Below, piece by piece: positions 7,751-15,887 of a stretch of 22,570 nt of DNA (the first letter of the stretch is position 1; each line of letters opens with the position of its first letter). The notes under the pieces are model-generated. The model had not been told where the DNA came from and ran no database searches. It worked only from the letters and a program-made list of their open reading frames with translations. The translations under genes and the position numbers were made by a program. Origin of the DNA: Alloprevotella sp. (GTDB lineage Bacteria; Bacteroidota; Bacteroidia; Bacteroidales; Bacteroidaceae). The stretch spans positions 1-22,570 of the forward strand of contig JABZGM010000007.1 in NCBI GenBank assembly GCA_015259235.1. Reading direction: 5' to 3'.

Positions 7751-10480
7751 ATGAAAAAAGGAGTATTCCTGCTGGTGAGTGCATGGTGCGTGGCTGGCGC
7801 TGCAAGTTTCGCCCAATCGGTGGTCACTGACGCTTTTGGTGAACCTGACGAAAACACCGATTTCACTTTCACAGAATCACAACTTAATGAAAAAGCCGTC
7901 GCTTCGCAAGCGATTTCTTCCATCGTAGCTAAAAACGATCCCTTCCTTAACGAAGTGGGATTTCGCTTTAGCCCGATGCGCTTCCGCCTGCGTGCCTACG
8001 ACAATCGCTACGAACAGACTTATATGAACGGGTTGCTCCTCAACGATGTGGAGATGGGACGTTTCAACTATTCGTCACTCGGCGGTTTGAATGATGCTAC
8101 ACGCAATCGCGAAAGGGTAGATGCCTATGAATTTGCCAACTTTGGCGTTGTGGGCATCGGAGGTGGACAGAGTTATAACACACGCGCCTCGCAGTTTGCA
8201 CAAGGTCGCAAGATTTCTCTCTCTGCAGCCAACCGCAGTTATGTGGGTCGTGCCCTCTTCACTTACGCCTCTGGTCTGCAAGATAATGGCTGGGCGTGGG
8301 CAGCAAGTGTGGGCTATCGCGGAGCCACCCGTGGCAACATCGAGGGCACTTATTACAACTCTGCAGCCTATTTCTTGGCTGCGGAAAAGCGATTCAACGC
8401 AAATCATGCCCTCTCGCTCGTCACTTATGGTGCTCCCACCGACCGTGCACAACAAGGGGCTTCGACAGAAGAGGCTTATTGGTTAGCCAATTCACACTAC
8501 TATAACCCCAACTGGGGCTATCAAGGAGGACAAGTGCGCAACAGCCGCATAGTACATGCCTTTTCACCTACGACAATTTTGACCTGGGACTGGGAAAATG
8601 ACAAGCATACCTCAAAGTGGATCACGAGTTTGGGACACACCTACAGCATGTATAGCAACACATCCCTCGGCTGGAACGGCAATGCTGCAGACCCTCGCCC
8701 AGACTACTACAAAAACCTGCCTTCGAGTGTGGGCAATGTGTGGAAATACAGCCGCAGCACTAAGCAAGGTACGGAGCACAATGTAGACGAAGAGCCTTTC
8801 CTCTACGAACAATGGCAGTTGCTCTACAACCGCTGGACAGGAAACAAGGCTGCGCGTCAGGTGAACTGGGACGAAATGTATTTTGTGAACCGTCAGCAGA
8901 ACGCCAATGGCGGTGATGCACTCTATTATCTAGAACGTCGTCACAATGACCAAAATGTCTTTGCACTGAGCAGTACATTCAATCATGCTATCAATGCTCG
9001 TCAGAAGTTTGCACTCGGTGTGCAACTCAACAGCACACACGGCATGCACTACAAGACGATGGCGGATCTCCTAGGCGGCGAACGCTACACCGACATCGAT
9101 AAATTTGCGGTGAACGACTATGGTGCACAAGCTCCAGAAGCACAAAACGACCTTCGTCATCCCAATCGTCAGATTCAGAAGAACGATCGCTTTGGCTACG
9201 ACTACAACACCAACGTGCACATGGCTAACCTTTGGGGACAATACCAATACTCTACCCTACACTGGACCATGCACCTGAGCGGTCATGTGGATGGAACCAC
9301 CATAGAACGTGAAGGTTTGATGGAGAATGGTCGCTACCAAAACAACAGCTACGGCAAGAGCGGCAGCGCTCAATTCCTTAGTGGTGGTGGTAAAGTTGAA
9401 TTGGCTTACTATCTCACACGCAATCACCGATTCGCGCTCGGACTTGGCGCTACTTCACAGGCTCCACTCTCACGCAACGCCTTTGTGGCAGCACGTGCAC
9501 AAAATAATTTCGTAAACAACCTCACCAACGAGGATATTTATGATGCAGACCTCAGCTATGCTTTCCGTTTTGGCAATGTAGTTGGTAAGGTGAGCGGATA
9601 TTATGCTCGCTTTGGTCGCCAAGTGGAACAGTCGGCTTTCTACAATGACCAGCAATCTACCTTCACTTATCTCACCATGAGCAATGTGGAGAAGCAACAC
9701 TATGGCGTGGAAGCTGCCCTGGATTGGCAAGCTACGACAAATCTATCCTTTAATGTGATGGCTTCTGTGGGCGATGCCTACTACAATAACAATCCTTATG
9801 CTCAAGTGAGCTATGAGGGTATGAATCCCGTGGAACTGGAGAAACTTAACTCCGTGGTGAATCCTGTAACGAAACAAGCCATGCCCCTGCGTGTTGTGGC
9901 TAAAGGCATGCGCGTGGGCAACACTCCCCTCACCGCTCTGAGCGTGGGTGCACGCTACAACCTCGGACCGTGGTTCTTTGAGGCTTCTGCCAACTATTAC
10001 GACCGTGTGTATGTGAACTTCTCTCCCTATCGTCGCCTCAACAGCACGTATGCTGGAGATGGACACTTCTACACGGCTACTGGCACTGACGGTGCTGGAC
10101 GCCCTGCCTTTGACATTTCTCAAGAAGAAGTGAAGCGAGATGGTGGCATTCTCTTCAATGCACAAGGCAATGAAGTGGCGAGCTACGCAGCAGCTCAAGA
10201 GAGGTTTAAGGGCGGCATCATGATAGACGCTTCTATTGGTCGTTTTATCCGCATGAGACATGGTCGTAGCTTGAGCATCAACCTCTCTCTTCAAAACATC
10301 AACAATAACACGAACCTCCGCACAGGTGGCTACGAACAGAATCGTTCTGACTTCTACTACAGAGAGAATGGCGGTGTTTACACCAAAGGCGAAGGCAAGG
10401 CATACAAGTTCTCGCGCAACTCGAAGTACTACTACGCCTATGCTTTCAACTTCTTCCTCAACCTCGGTTTCAAATTCTAA
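7751..10480 (+). CDS. TonB-dependent outer-membrane receptor
   Basis: This 909-residue outer-membrane protein starts with a signal peptide (KKGVFLLVSAWCVAGAASFA). After about 50 residues it has a plug-like region, with RFRLRAYDNRYEQTYMNGLL and then NDVEMGRFNYSSLGGLNDATRN, which resembles TonB-receptor plug domains. The rest is rich in aromatic beta-strands, and the chain ends in NFFLNLGFKF with a terminal phenylalanine, as expected for a beta-barrel. No carboxypeptidase-regulatory-like N-terminal extension is visible, and there is no SusD-like partner. I chose the ATG at 7751 for the signal peptide; an in-frame start at 7691 would add 20 residues. It leads an operon with two lipoproteins (13- and 38-base gaps) and diverges from the EEP gene. 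The imported ligand is unknown; the neighbours suggest nucleic-acid products. Confidence 0.87.
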   Translation: MKKGVFLLVSAWCVAGAASFAQSVVTDAFGEPDENTDFTFTESQLNEKAVASQAISSIVAKNDPFLNEVGFRFSPMRFRLRAYDNRYEQTYMNGLLLNDVEMGRFNYSSLGGLNDATRNRERVDAYEFANFGVVGIGGGQSYNTRASQFAQGRKISLSAANRSYVGRALFTYASGLQDNGWAWAASVGYRGATRGNIEGTYYNSAAYFLAAEKRFNANHALSLVTYGAPTDRAQQGASTEEAYWLANSHYYNPNWGYQGGQVRNSRIVHAFSPTTILTWDWENDKHTSKWITSLGHTYSMYSNTSLGWNGNAADPRPDYYKNLPSSVGNVWKYSRSTKQGTEHNVDEEPFLYEQWQLLYNRWTGNKAARQVNWDEMYFVNRQQNANGGDALYYLERRHNDQNVFALSSTFNHAINARQKFALGVQLNSTHGMHYKTMADLLGGERYTDIDKFAVNDYGAQAPEAQNDLRHPNRQIQKNDRFGYDYNTNVHMANLWGQYQYSTLHWTMHLSGHVDGTTIEREGLMENGRYQNNSYGKSGSAQFLSGGGKVELAYYLTRNHRFALGLGATSQAPLSRNAFVAARAQNNFVNNLTNEDIYDADLSYAFRFGNVVGKVSGYYARFGRQVEQSAFYNDQQSTFTYLTMSNVEKQHYGVEAALDWQATTNLSFNVMASVGDAYYNNNPYAQVSYEGMNPVELEKLNSVVNPVTKQAMPLRVVAKGMRVGNTPLTALSVGARYNLGPWFFEASANYYDRVYVNFSPYRRLNSTYAGDGHFYTATGTDGAGRPAFDISQEEVKRDGGILFNAQGNEVASYAAAQERFKGGIMIDASIGRFIRMRHGRSLSINLSLQNINNNTNLRTGGYEQNRSDFYYRENGGVYTKGEGKAYKFSRNSKYYYAYAFNFFLNLGFKF

Positions 10481-10493
10481 AGCATAGCTCATC

Positions 10494-11477
10494 ATGAATC
10501 GCATATATGCTATCTTCGCTCCCTTCGTGAGAAACACATCTCGCATGGCTACCCTCCTCTGTGCCATGGCAGTGATGATTTCTCTCACAGCCTGCACAGA
10601 CAATCAAGATGCTACTCAACAACCTCAAATTACTGCGACCGCACTTCCTGCAACCAACACCAACCTACTGAGTGTTAAGCAGAAATTCAGTGATGTGCTG
10701 AGTAAAAACAACACTTTCGAGCAAGTCAAACAAGACCTCGTGTTTGAAGGTGTGGTGGTAGCCAACGACATCTCAGGCAATCTCTACCAAACGCTCGTTG
10801 TGCGCCACATCGGTTCTCAATCTGGCGCCCTCGACGATCAGTGCATCACACTCGGCATCAAGAGTTCACAACTCTATCCTTACTTCCCTCTTGGGCAGCG
10901 CATCCGAGTAAACCTCAAGAACCTCTATATCGGCAACTACAGTAAGACGCCCAAAATAGGTCGTCCTTACTACACTTCAAGCGGTAATCTCCGTCTGGGT
11001 CCTATGTTCTTGGAAGATGTAGCCACCAACATTGCCTTGGTAGGAGCGCCCAATCCTCAAGCTCCCGAACTCACTCCTCGAGATTTTACTACAGAAGAGG
11101 GAGTTGCATGGTTGAGCAATCGCGCAAATCAAACGTATCTTGTCAATCCTCTCCTCGTGTCGGTGCGCGGCACTATCCAAGAAGTGATGGGCAATGAGAA
11201 AAATAAGGCTGCCACAGGACAACTCTCAGGCAAGACCGAACCTCTGCCTAAGATTTTCGCTCCCAAAGCGCTCTACGATGCAGGATTTGGTGTAGACCGC
11301 CGTCTGCAACTCCTTTCCAATAATGCCCAAGAGTCGGACTACGTGTCACTTCGCACCTCTGTGCGCAATGCCATCTCCTACCTCCCCATACCAGAAGAGG
11401 CAAAGACCTATACAGGCGTCATGACGTATTATCTTAATTGGCAGCTGCAACTCCGCGATGTAAAAGACATCAAGTAG
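10494..11477 (+). CDS. DUF5689-type lipoprotein
   Basis: This 327-residue predicted lipoprotein has the lipobox LTAC with the lipidated cysteine at residue 34. I keep the start at 10494, because a start at residue 18 would remove the positive charges (R11, R17... in FVRNTSRM) needed before the hydrophobic segment. The body (VSKNNTF-like region, then FEGVVVANDISGNLYQTLVVR and the LYPYFPLGQRIRVNLKNLYIGNY stretch in parts) resembles the DUF5689 family, an OB-fold-like domain found next to TonB receptors in Bacteroidota. It begins 13 bases after the receptor stop, so it is co-transcribed and is likely a surface or periplasmic partner of the receptor. No catalytic motif is visible. Family assignment is from memory of the motif pattern. 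Confidence 0.8.
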   Translation: MNRIYAIFAPFVRNTSRMATLLCAMAVMISLTACTDNQDATQQPQITATALPATNTNLLSVKQKFSDVLSKNNTFEQVKQDLVFEGVVVANDISGNLYQTLVVRHIGSQSGALDDQCITLGIKSSQLYPYFPLGQRIRVNLKNLYIGNYSKTPKIGRPYYTSSGNLRLGPMFLEDVATNIALVGAPNPQAPELTPRDFTTEEGVAWLSNRANQTYLVNPLLVSVRGTIQEVMGNEKNKAATGQLSGKTEPLPKIFAPKALYDAGFGVDRRLQLLSNNAQESDYVSLRTSVRNAISYLPIPEEAKTYTGVMTYYLNWQLQLRDVKDIK

Positions 11478-11515
11478 TTCCGTGTCATACATAACCATCA
11501 ACTTATTTAATCAAC

Positions 11516-12691
11516 ATGAAAAAGAACGCACTATTTCTGGTTGCTATCACTACATGCAGCCTCGCTTTTACTGCTTGTTCCAAAGTGGAAGCTCCTTATG
11601 TAAAGCCTGAAGAACCTACAGTCCCTTCTAAGCCTGAAACTCCCAAAGACGGAAAATTGCTTAGCGAAGACTTCACCACCACCCTTGGTTCATTCACCAC
11701 TGTCACCACCGCTGGTGCTGGAGAATGGAAGATTGACTTCAAAACAGCTAAGGCTACGGGCTACGACAACAAGAGCAAGAAGACCACCGCTGGTACTTAC
11801 TACCTCGTAAGCCCTGAAGTTGACCTCGCCAATGTGAAGGAAGCTCACGTAGCTTTTGAATATGTGCTCCGCTACAACAAGGGCGACGAAAACCAACAAC
11901 TTTTGATCACCGACAAATACGATGCTCAAAAGGCTACTGAAGGTTGGACTGTGCTCAACCAAAAATGGACGGAAGGTCGCGATTGGAAGACTTTCACCAA
12001 AGCCGATCTCGACATTCCTACAGCGTGGATGGGTAAGAAGGTGCGCATCGCTTTCCGCTACAACACCAATGCCGAAAGTGGTTCTACTTGGGAAATCAAG
12101 AATCTCACCGTGGCTACTGGCAAGGCTACTCAAACCTCAGCACAACCTGCGGAACCTGCTAAGCCCGAACAGCCTGCAAAACCAGAGCAACCCACTCCTC
12201 CCGTGACTCCCGCTCAACCCACGAATGGAGACAATCTCCTGCAAAATGGAAGTTTTGAAGACTGGACTGACAGCAAGCCCAACCATTGGATGACTGATGC
12301 CCATGTAGGCAATGCCAAGGTAGCCCCTAGCACCACTGCACAGTCTGGTAAGACATCTGTAGAAATCACTGGAGAGGCGAAAGCCAACAAACGTTTGGGG
12401 TCTAGTGCCATCACGCTCGAAGCTGGTACTTACACCTTCTCTGCCTATGTACGTGCCACAGCTGCAGGCTCTTCTTGTCGTTTAGGTTTTGTACCCTTCA
12501 AGGATGGACAACTCGACTATAAAAACTACGTTTATCAAGAAGGTTACAACGACAATCTTCCCACTACTGAATGGAAACTCGTGAACTACACGTTTAAACT
12601 TGAAGCTAAAACTACCCTCCATCTTGTCGTGATGATTCCCAAAGGTAAGCCTGCTTTCTTACTCGACAATGCTTCTTTAGTGAAGAAATAA
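11516..12691 (+). CDS. Two-domain lipoprotein with choice-of-anchor-like and carbohydrate-binding-like modules
   Basis: This 391-residue predicted lipoprotein has lipobox FTAC (cysteine 21) and a short Pro/Glu-rich tether. The first module (about residues 44-202) starts LLSEDFTTTLGSFT and includes YYLVSPEVDL, HVAFEY and VRIAFRYN, a pattern of the choice-of-anchor J / DUF5017-like beta-sandwich. A repetitive linker rich in Pro, Ala, Glu and Lys (about 205-240, repeated AKPEQP) follows. The second module (about 241-391) starts NLLQNGSFEDW and ends FLLDNASLVKK, typical of family 4/9-type carbohydrate-binding or other galactose-binding-like jelly rolls. No catalytic site is visible. It is the third gene of the TonB-receptor operon and ends at a strong terminator, so it probably binds ligand at the cell surface. 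Confidence 0.8.
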   Translation: MKKNALFLVAITTCSLAFTACSKVEAPYVKPEEPTVPSKPETPKDGKLLSEDFTTTLGSFTTVTTAGAGEWKIDFKTAKATGYDNKSKKTTAGTYYLVSPEVDLANVKEAHVAFEYVLRYNKGDENQQLLITDKYDAQKATEGWTVLNQKWTEGRDWKTFTKADLDIPTAWMGKKVRIAFRYNTNAESGSTWEIKNLTVATGKATQTSAQPAEPAKPEQPAKPEQPTPPVTPAQPTNGDNLLQNGSFEDWTDSKPNHWMTDAHVGNAKVAPSTTAQSGKTSVEITGEAKANKRLGSSAITLEAGTYTFSAYVRATAAGSSCRLGFVPFKDGQLDYKNYVYQEGYNDNLPTTEWKLVNYTFKLEAKTTLHLVVMIPKGKPAFLLDNASLVKK

Positions 12692-12711
12692 TCCCTTCTT
12701 CTCACCTCTCT

Positions 12712-12775
12712 CACGCAGATGTGCCTCACAACAGCCTTATAAAGTGAATGTTGTGGCACACCTGCGTGCCTTTTT
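12712..12775 (+). terminator. Intrinsic terminator of the TonB-receptor operon
   Basis: A long stem (12712-12733 with 12749-12768) pairs CACGCAG/CTGCGTG, TGTGCC/GGCACA and ACAACA/TGTTGT, with one mismatch and a 2-base bulge. It ends in CC and five T (12771-12775). Confidence 0.85.
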
Positions 12776-12857
12776 CTAGCAACGGAAAACAAGCCTGCAG
12801 CAAGAATCTCCGCTCTCATCGATGATGCAACCACGAAACAGCACCAACTTATTCACT

Positions 12858-13853
12858 ATGACTCGATATTTTCGCCTCATTCTTCCCTTCTTCTGTATCC
12901 TCTGTCTCACCTTCACTGCATGCGAAAAGGAAGAAGAACCGAATATCAACTGGGGTGGCGGCAAAGAACAACCGCAACCAAAGCCACAACCAAAACCTGA
13001 AATCCCCAGTACTACCCCAGACAATCCGACGCCGACGCCTACTCCTACTCCTTCGCCTAAGCTAGATGCACAAGGACGCGCAGACGCTGCACGCTTGGAA
13101 ATGCCTGCACTCACAGGAGAAAATGGCGAACTTTTCATTGTGCATCGGGTGGGCAATCCCCATGGGCGAGATTCCATCGTCAACTATGCCTACGCCTATC
13201 TTCCACAGTCTTTCCACTCGCGTTGGGTGGCTTTTCGCTTTGATGCCCAAACTCGACCAAAGACTGTAGGACGTAAGGACTATAAAATAAAACCTCAGTA
13301 TCCCCGCGACCCCAAGCTCTCCACAGCATGGGCGATTCCCAGCGATTTATCTTTCGGACGTGGCTATGATCACGGACATTTGGTAGCCTCTGCCGACCGT
13401 CTTTTCTCTCGCGAAGCCAATGACCAAACCTTCTACATGGGCAATATGAGCCCACAACTCGCCAGCTTTAATCAGAAATACTGGACAGGACTAGAAACAC
13501 TTGTGCAAGATTTAGGAAGAAATCCCTCCTTTGCCGACACCCTCTACGTGGTGAAAGGTGGCACACTCACTCCTCTCTCTTCCTACGGCTACGCTGCCAA
13601 TGGCAAAATGCCTATCCCTCACCACTACTTCATGGCACTCCTCAAGGTGAAAAATGGCGTATATAGCAGCATCGGTTTCTGGATGGAACATAAAAACTAT
13701 GGCAAAACAGGCAAAGCCAACGAGATGGGTAAACATGCCGTGAGTGTTTCGGCTCTGGAAAAGCTCACAGGCATCAACTTCTTCCACAATCTCCCCGATA
13801 ATGTGGAGCAGCGCGTGGAAAGCAATTTAACACTCTCAGTTTGGGGCTTGTAG
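12858..13853 (+). CDS. Surface-type lipoprotein nuclease (DNA/RNA non-specific endonuclease family)
   Basis: This 331-residue predicted lipoprotein has lipobox FTAC with cysteine 22, followed by EKEEE, an acidic run like the lipoprotein export signal that sends Bacteroidota lipoproteins to the cell surface. A long Pro-rich tether (QPKPQPKPEIP, then a Thr-Pro repeat) leads to a beta-beta-alpha-metal nuclease domain. The family DRGH motif appears as DHGH (D171-H174, in GYDHGHLVASADR), with H174 as the expected general base. The metal ligand asparagine is likely N196 in FYMGNMSPQ. I chose the ATG at 12858 because it begins the signal peptide; 12822 would add 12 residues. It lies 166 bases after the receptor operon, past its terminator, with no clear promoter of its own. 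It likely cuts extracellular DNA or RNA. Confidence 0.92.
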   Translation: MTRYFRLILPFFCILCLTFTACEKEEEPNINWGGGKEQPQPKPQPKPEIPSTTPDNPTPTPTPTPSPKLDAQGRADAARLEMPALTGENGELFIVHRVGNPHGRDSIVNYAYAYLPQSFHSRWVAFRFDAQTRPKTVGRKDYKIKPQYPRDPKLSTAWAIPSDLSFGRGYDHGHLVASADRLFSREANDQTFYMGNMSPQLASFNQKYWTGLETLVQDLGRNPSFADTLYVVKGGTLTPLSSYGYAANGKMPIPHHYFMALLKVKNGVYSSIGFWMEHKNYGKTGKANEMGKHAVSVSALEKLTGINFFHNLPDNVEQRVESNLTLSVWGL

Positions 13854-13954
13854 CAAAAATAGCACAAAAGGAAGAACAGTTCATCAACCCTCTTGGATGT
13901 ATAAGCACAACTTAGGAGCATTCATGTTACGTTCTTTCAAATCCTCACTCTTTC

Positions 13955-13997
13955 GGGTGGTGTCATCGTCAACTTTTGCGATTGCACCACCCTTTTT
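13955..13997 (+). terminator. Intrinsic terminator of the nuclease gene
   Basis: GGGTGGTG (13955-13962) pairs perfectly with CACCACCC (13985-13992) around a 22-base loop, followed by five T (13993-13997). The T-run overlaps the -33 region of the ruvB promoter. Confidence 0.8.
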
Positions 13998-14028
13998 GTG
14001 CCTATCCCCCAAAAAATCATTACCTTTG
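13995..14028 (+). promoter_or_regulatory. ruvB promoter, predicted leaderless
   Basis: TTTG (13995-13998), 22 bases, then TACCTTTG (14021-14028) matches the Bacteroidota -33/-7 pattern. Transcription would start about 14031-14033, at or within two bases of the ruvB ATG (14033). Confidence 0.6.
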
Positions 14029-14032
14029 CAGT

Positions 14033-15079
14033 ATGACAGAAGATACCTTCGACATCCGATCAGAGCAACATACACCGACAGTGACAGAGCGCGAGTTTGA
14101 AAACGCCTTGCGCCCCCTTTCGTTTGACGATTTCACGGGGCAAACCAAGGTGGTGGAAAACTTGCGTATCTTCGTGGAAGCCGCACGACGTCGCGGAGAA
14201 CCCCTCGACCACACCTTGCTACACGGACCTCCTGGGCTAGGTAAGACCACCCTCTCCAATATCATTGCCAACGAACTACAGGTGGGATTCAAACTCACCT
14301 CAGGTCCTGTGCTCGATAAACCTGGAGATTTGGCAGGATTGCTCACCGCGCTTGAACCTAACGATGTCTTGTTCATCGACGAAATCCATCGTCTTTCACC
14401 CGTAGTCGAAGAGTATCTCTATTCTGCCATGGAAGACTACCGCATCGACATCATGATCGACAAAGGACCTGCGGCACGTTCCATACAGATTGATCTCAAT
14501 CCCTTCACCCTCGTGGGAGCTACCACACGCAGTGGTCTGCTCACCGCTCCCCTCCGTGCACGTTTCGGCATCAACCTCCACTTGGAGTATTACGATTCGT
14601 CCACACTCAAAGACATCATCCAACGTTCGGCACATCTGATGGGCGTGATGATTGACCCCAAAGCTGCGGCAGAAATTGCAGGACGTTCGCGTGGCACACC
14701 TCGTATCGCCAATGCCCTCTTGCGCCGTGTGCGCGACTTCGCTCAAGTCAAAGGCAATGGTAGCATCGATGTCCCAATAGCCCGCTACGCTCTCGAAGCC
14801 CTCAACATCGACAAATATGGTCTTGACGAAATCGACAACAAGATTTTGCTCACCATCATCGACAAATTCAAGGGTGGACCTGTGGGCATCAGCACCATCG
14901 CCACCGCTATTGGAGAAGACGCTGGCACCGTGGAAGAGGTCTATGAACCCTTCCTCATCAAAGAAGGCTTTATCCGCCGAACCCCTCGTGGACGCGAAGT
15001 CACCGAACAAGCCTACGTCCACCTCGGTCGCACCCCTGAATATGGCAGTCCCGCAGCCCCTGAACCCACGTTGTTTTAG
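14033..15079 (+). CDS. ruvB: Holliday junction branch migration helicase RuvB
   Basis: RuvB is the hexameric AAA+ motor that, with RuvA, drives branch migration of Holliday junctions in recombinational repair. It has 348 residues. Walker A is GPPGLGKT (65-72) and Walker B is DEIH (from D116). The sensor region GATTRSGLL and the arginine-finger segment RARFGI follow. The C-terminal winged-helix domain includes GPVGISTIATAIGED and the segment EPFLIKEGFIRRTPRGR. I chose the ATG at 14033; an upstream in-frame ATG at 13976 lies in the preceding terminator. ruvA is not adjacent. The predicted promoter places the transcript start at the ATG. The gene ends in TAG, after which the same frame stays open to ybeY. 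Confidence 0.97.
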   Translation: MTEDTFDIRSEQHTPTVTEREFENALRPLSFDDFTGQTKVVENLRIFVEAARRRGEPLDHTLLHGPPGLGKTTLSNIIANELQVGFKLTSGPVLDKPGDLAGLLTALEPNDVLFIDEIHRLSPVVEEYLYSAMEDYRIDIMIDKGPAARSIQIDLNPFTLVGATTRSGLLTAPLRARFGINLHLEYYDSSTLKDIIQRSAHLMGVMIDPKAAAEIAGRSRGTPRIANALLRRVRDFAQVKGNGSIDVPIARYALEALNIDKYGLDEIDNKILLTIIDKFKGGPVGISTIATAIGEDAGTVEEVYEPFLIKEGFIRRTPRGREVTEQAYVHLGRTPEYGSPAAPEPTLF

Positions 15080-15107
15080 CAACGCGAATTCAGCGGAGCA
15101 AGTTTTT

Positions 15108-15206
15108 CTAGAGGCTCTAGCTTTTCTAAAGTCCCTAGTCCTTCTAGAGCATCTAGTTCTTCGAGAATATCTAGTTCTTCTAGAGTTTCTAGCCCTTCTA
15201 GCATCT
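15108..15206. repeat. Minisatellite of eleven 9-base units with CTAG in register
   Basis: CTAG occurs at 15108, 15117, 15135, 15144, 15153, 15171, 15180, 15189 and 15198, always at multiples of nine bases. The two missing positions are degenerate (CTAA at 15126, CGAG at 15162). The other five bases of each unit vary but favour TT at the end (for example CTAGTTCTT twice). The array fills most of the 141-base gap between ruvB and ybeY. CTAG is usually rare in bacterial genomes, so its strict spacing here is unlikely to be chance. Function unknown. Confidence 0.85.
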
Positions 15207-15220
15207 CCAACCCTCTTCCA

Positions 15221-15631
15221 ATGATTACATTCAACAGTCTTAGCCTCCCCCTTCCTGCCCTAGACGTGCGCACCGAAGAAGCCTGGTTGCGCCGTGTCGC
15301 TGCGCAGCACAATCGCAGACTGGGAGAAATCAACTATATCTTCTGCAATGACGAAGAGATACTCGCCACTAATCGGCAGTATCTCCAGCACGACTACTAC
15401 ACCGACATCATCACCTTTGATTATAGTGCAGGAGCTGTGCTAGCAGGCGACCTCTACATCTCCCTCGATACCGTGCGCACCAATGCCGAGATGCTGGGTA
15501 AAAACTATGACGACGAACTCCACCGTGTGCTCGTTCATGGCGTGCTCCACCTCGTGGGCATCAACGATAAAGGACCTGGCGAACGTGAAATCATGGAAGC
15601 CGCAGAAGATGCTGCGCTCGCCCTCCGCTAA
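15221..15631 (+). CDS. ybeY: Endoribonuclease YbeY (rRNA maturation factor)
   Basis: YbeY is a metal-dependent RNase involved in 16S rRNA 3' maturation and ribosome quality control. The protein has 136 residues. The zinc motif is HGVLHLVGIND, with H106 and H110 and a third ligand position occupied by D116 instead of the common histidine, as I recall for Bacteroidota YbeY. The conserved segments NRQYLQHDYYTDIITFDY and GDLYISLDTV are present. The ATG at 15221 begins the conserved MITFNSL region. The frame is open upstream through the 9-base repeat array to the ruvB stop, so a longer product is formally possible. It likely shares a transcript with ruvB. Confidence 0.94.
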   Translation: MITFNSLSLPLPALDVRTEEAWLRRVAAQHNRRLGEINYIFCNDEEILATNRQYLQHDYYTDIITFDYSAGAVLAGDLYISLDTVRTNAEMLGKNYDDELHRVLVHGVLHLVGINDKGPGEREIMEAAEDAALALR

Positions 15632-15661
15632 AGATGGGTAGAAAGCACTCACACACGTACA

Positions 15662-15682
15662 GCACCTTCACACTTGAAGTGC
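15662..15682 (+). other. Small hairpin after ybeY
   Basis: GCACCTTCA and TGAAGTGC form a stem with one bulged C and a 4-base loop, 31 bases past the ybeY stop. There is no run of T, so a terminator role is doubtful. Confidence 0.3.
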
Positions 15683-15724
15683 AGTAAATAGGCAAAGTAT
15701 GTGCTAGAAAATCCGCAAAACATC

Positions 15725-15755
15725 TTGGCTATGTCCGCCGTTGGCAGTATCTTTG
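15725..15755 (+). promoter_or_regulatory. gpmA promoter
   Basis: TTG (15725-15727), exactly 20 bases, then TATCTTTG (15748-15755) is an excellent Bacteroidota -33/-7 pair. It predicts a leader of about 128 bases before the gpmA ATG. The leader shows no recognised riboswitch. Confidence 0.7.
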
Positions 15756-15887
15756 CAATGTGGTATCGAGTGCAGTAGTCCACTAGGTTCAGCTGTCTCG
15801 AGAGAAAGCTCTCCACACTCCCTCATCTCTCAGCTATTCTGAGACATTTGATTGCAACAATCTCATAAACACATCATATTTACTCTT

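Noticed and set aside
9743..10603. 286-codon open frame antisense to the TonB receptor end
   Set aside because: It overlaps two supported genes and has no recognisable motif or start context.
15076..15333. 85-codon minus-strand frame with Leu-Glu repeats
   Set aside because: The repeats come from the 9-base array read in reverse, and the frame overlaps ybeY.
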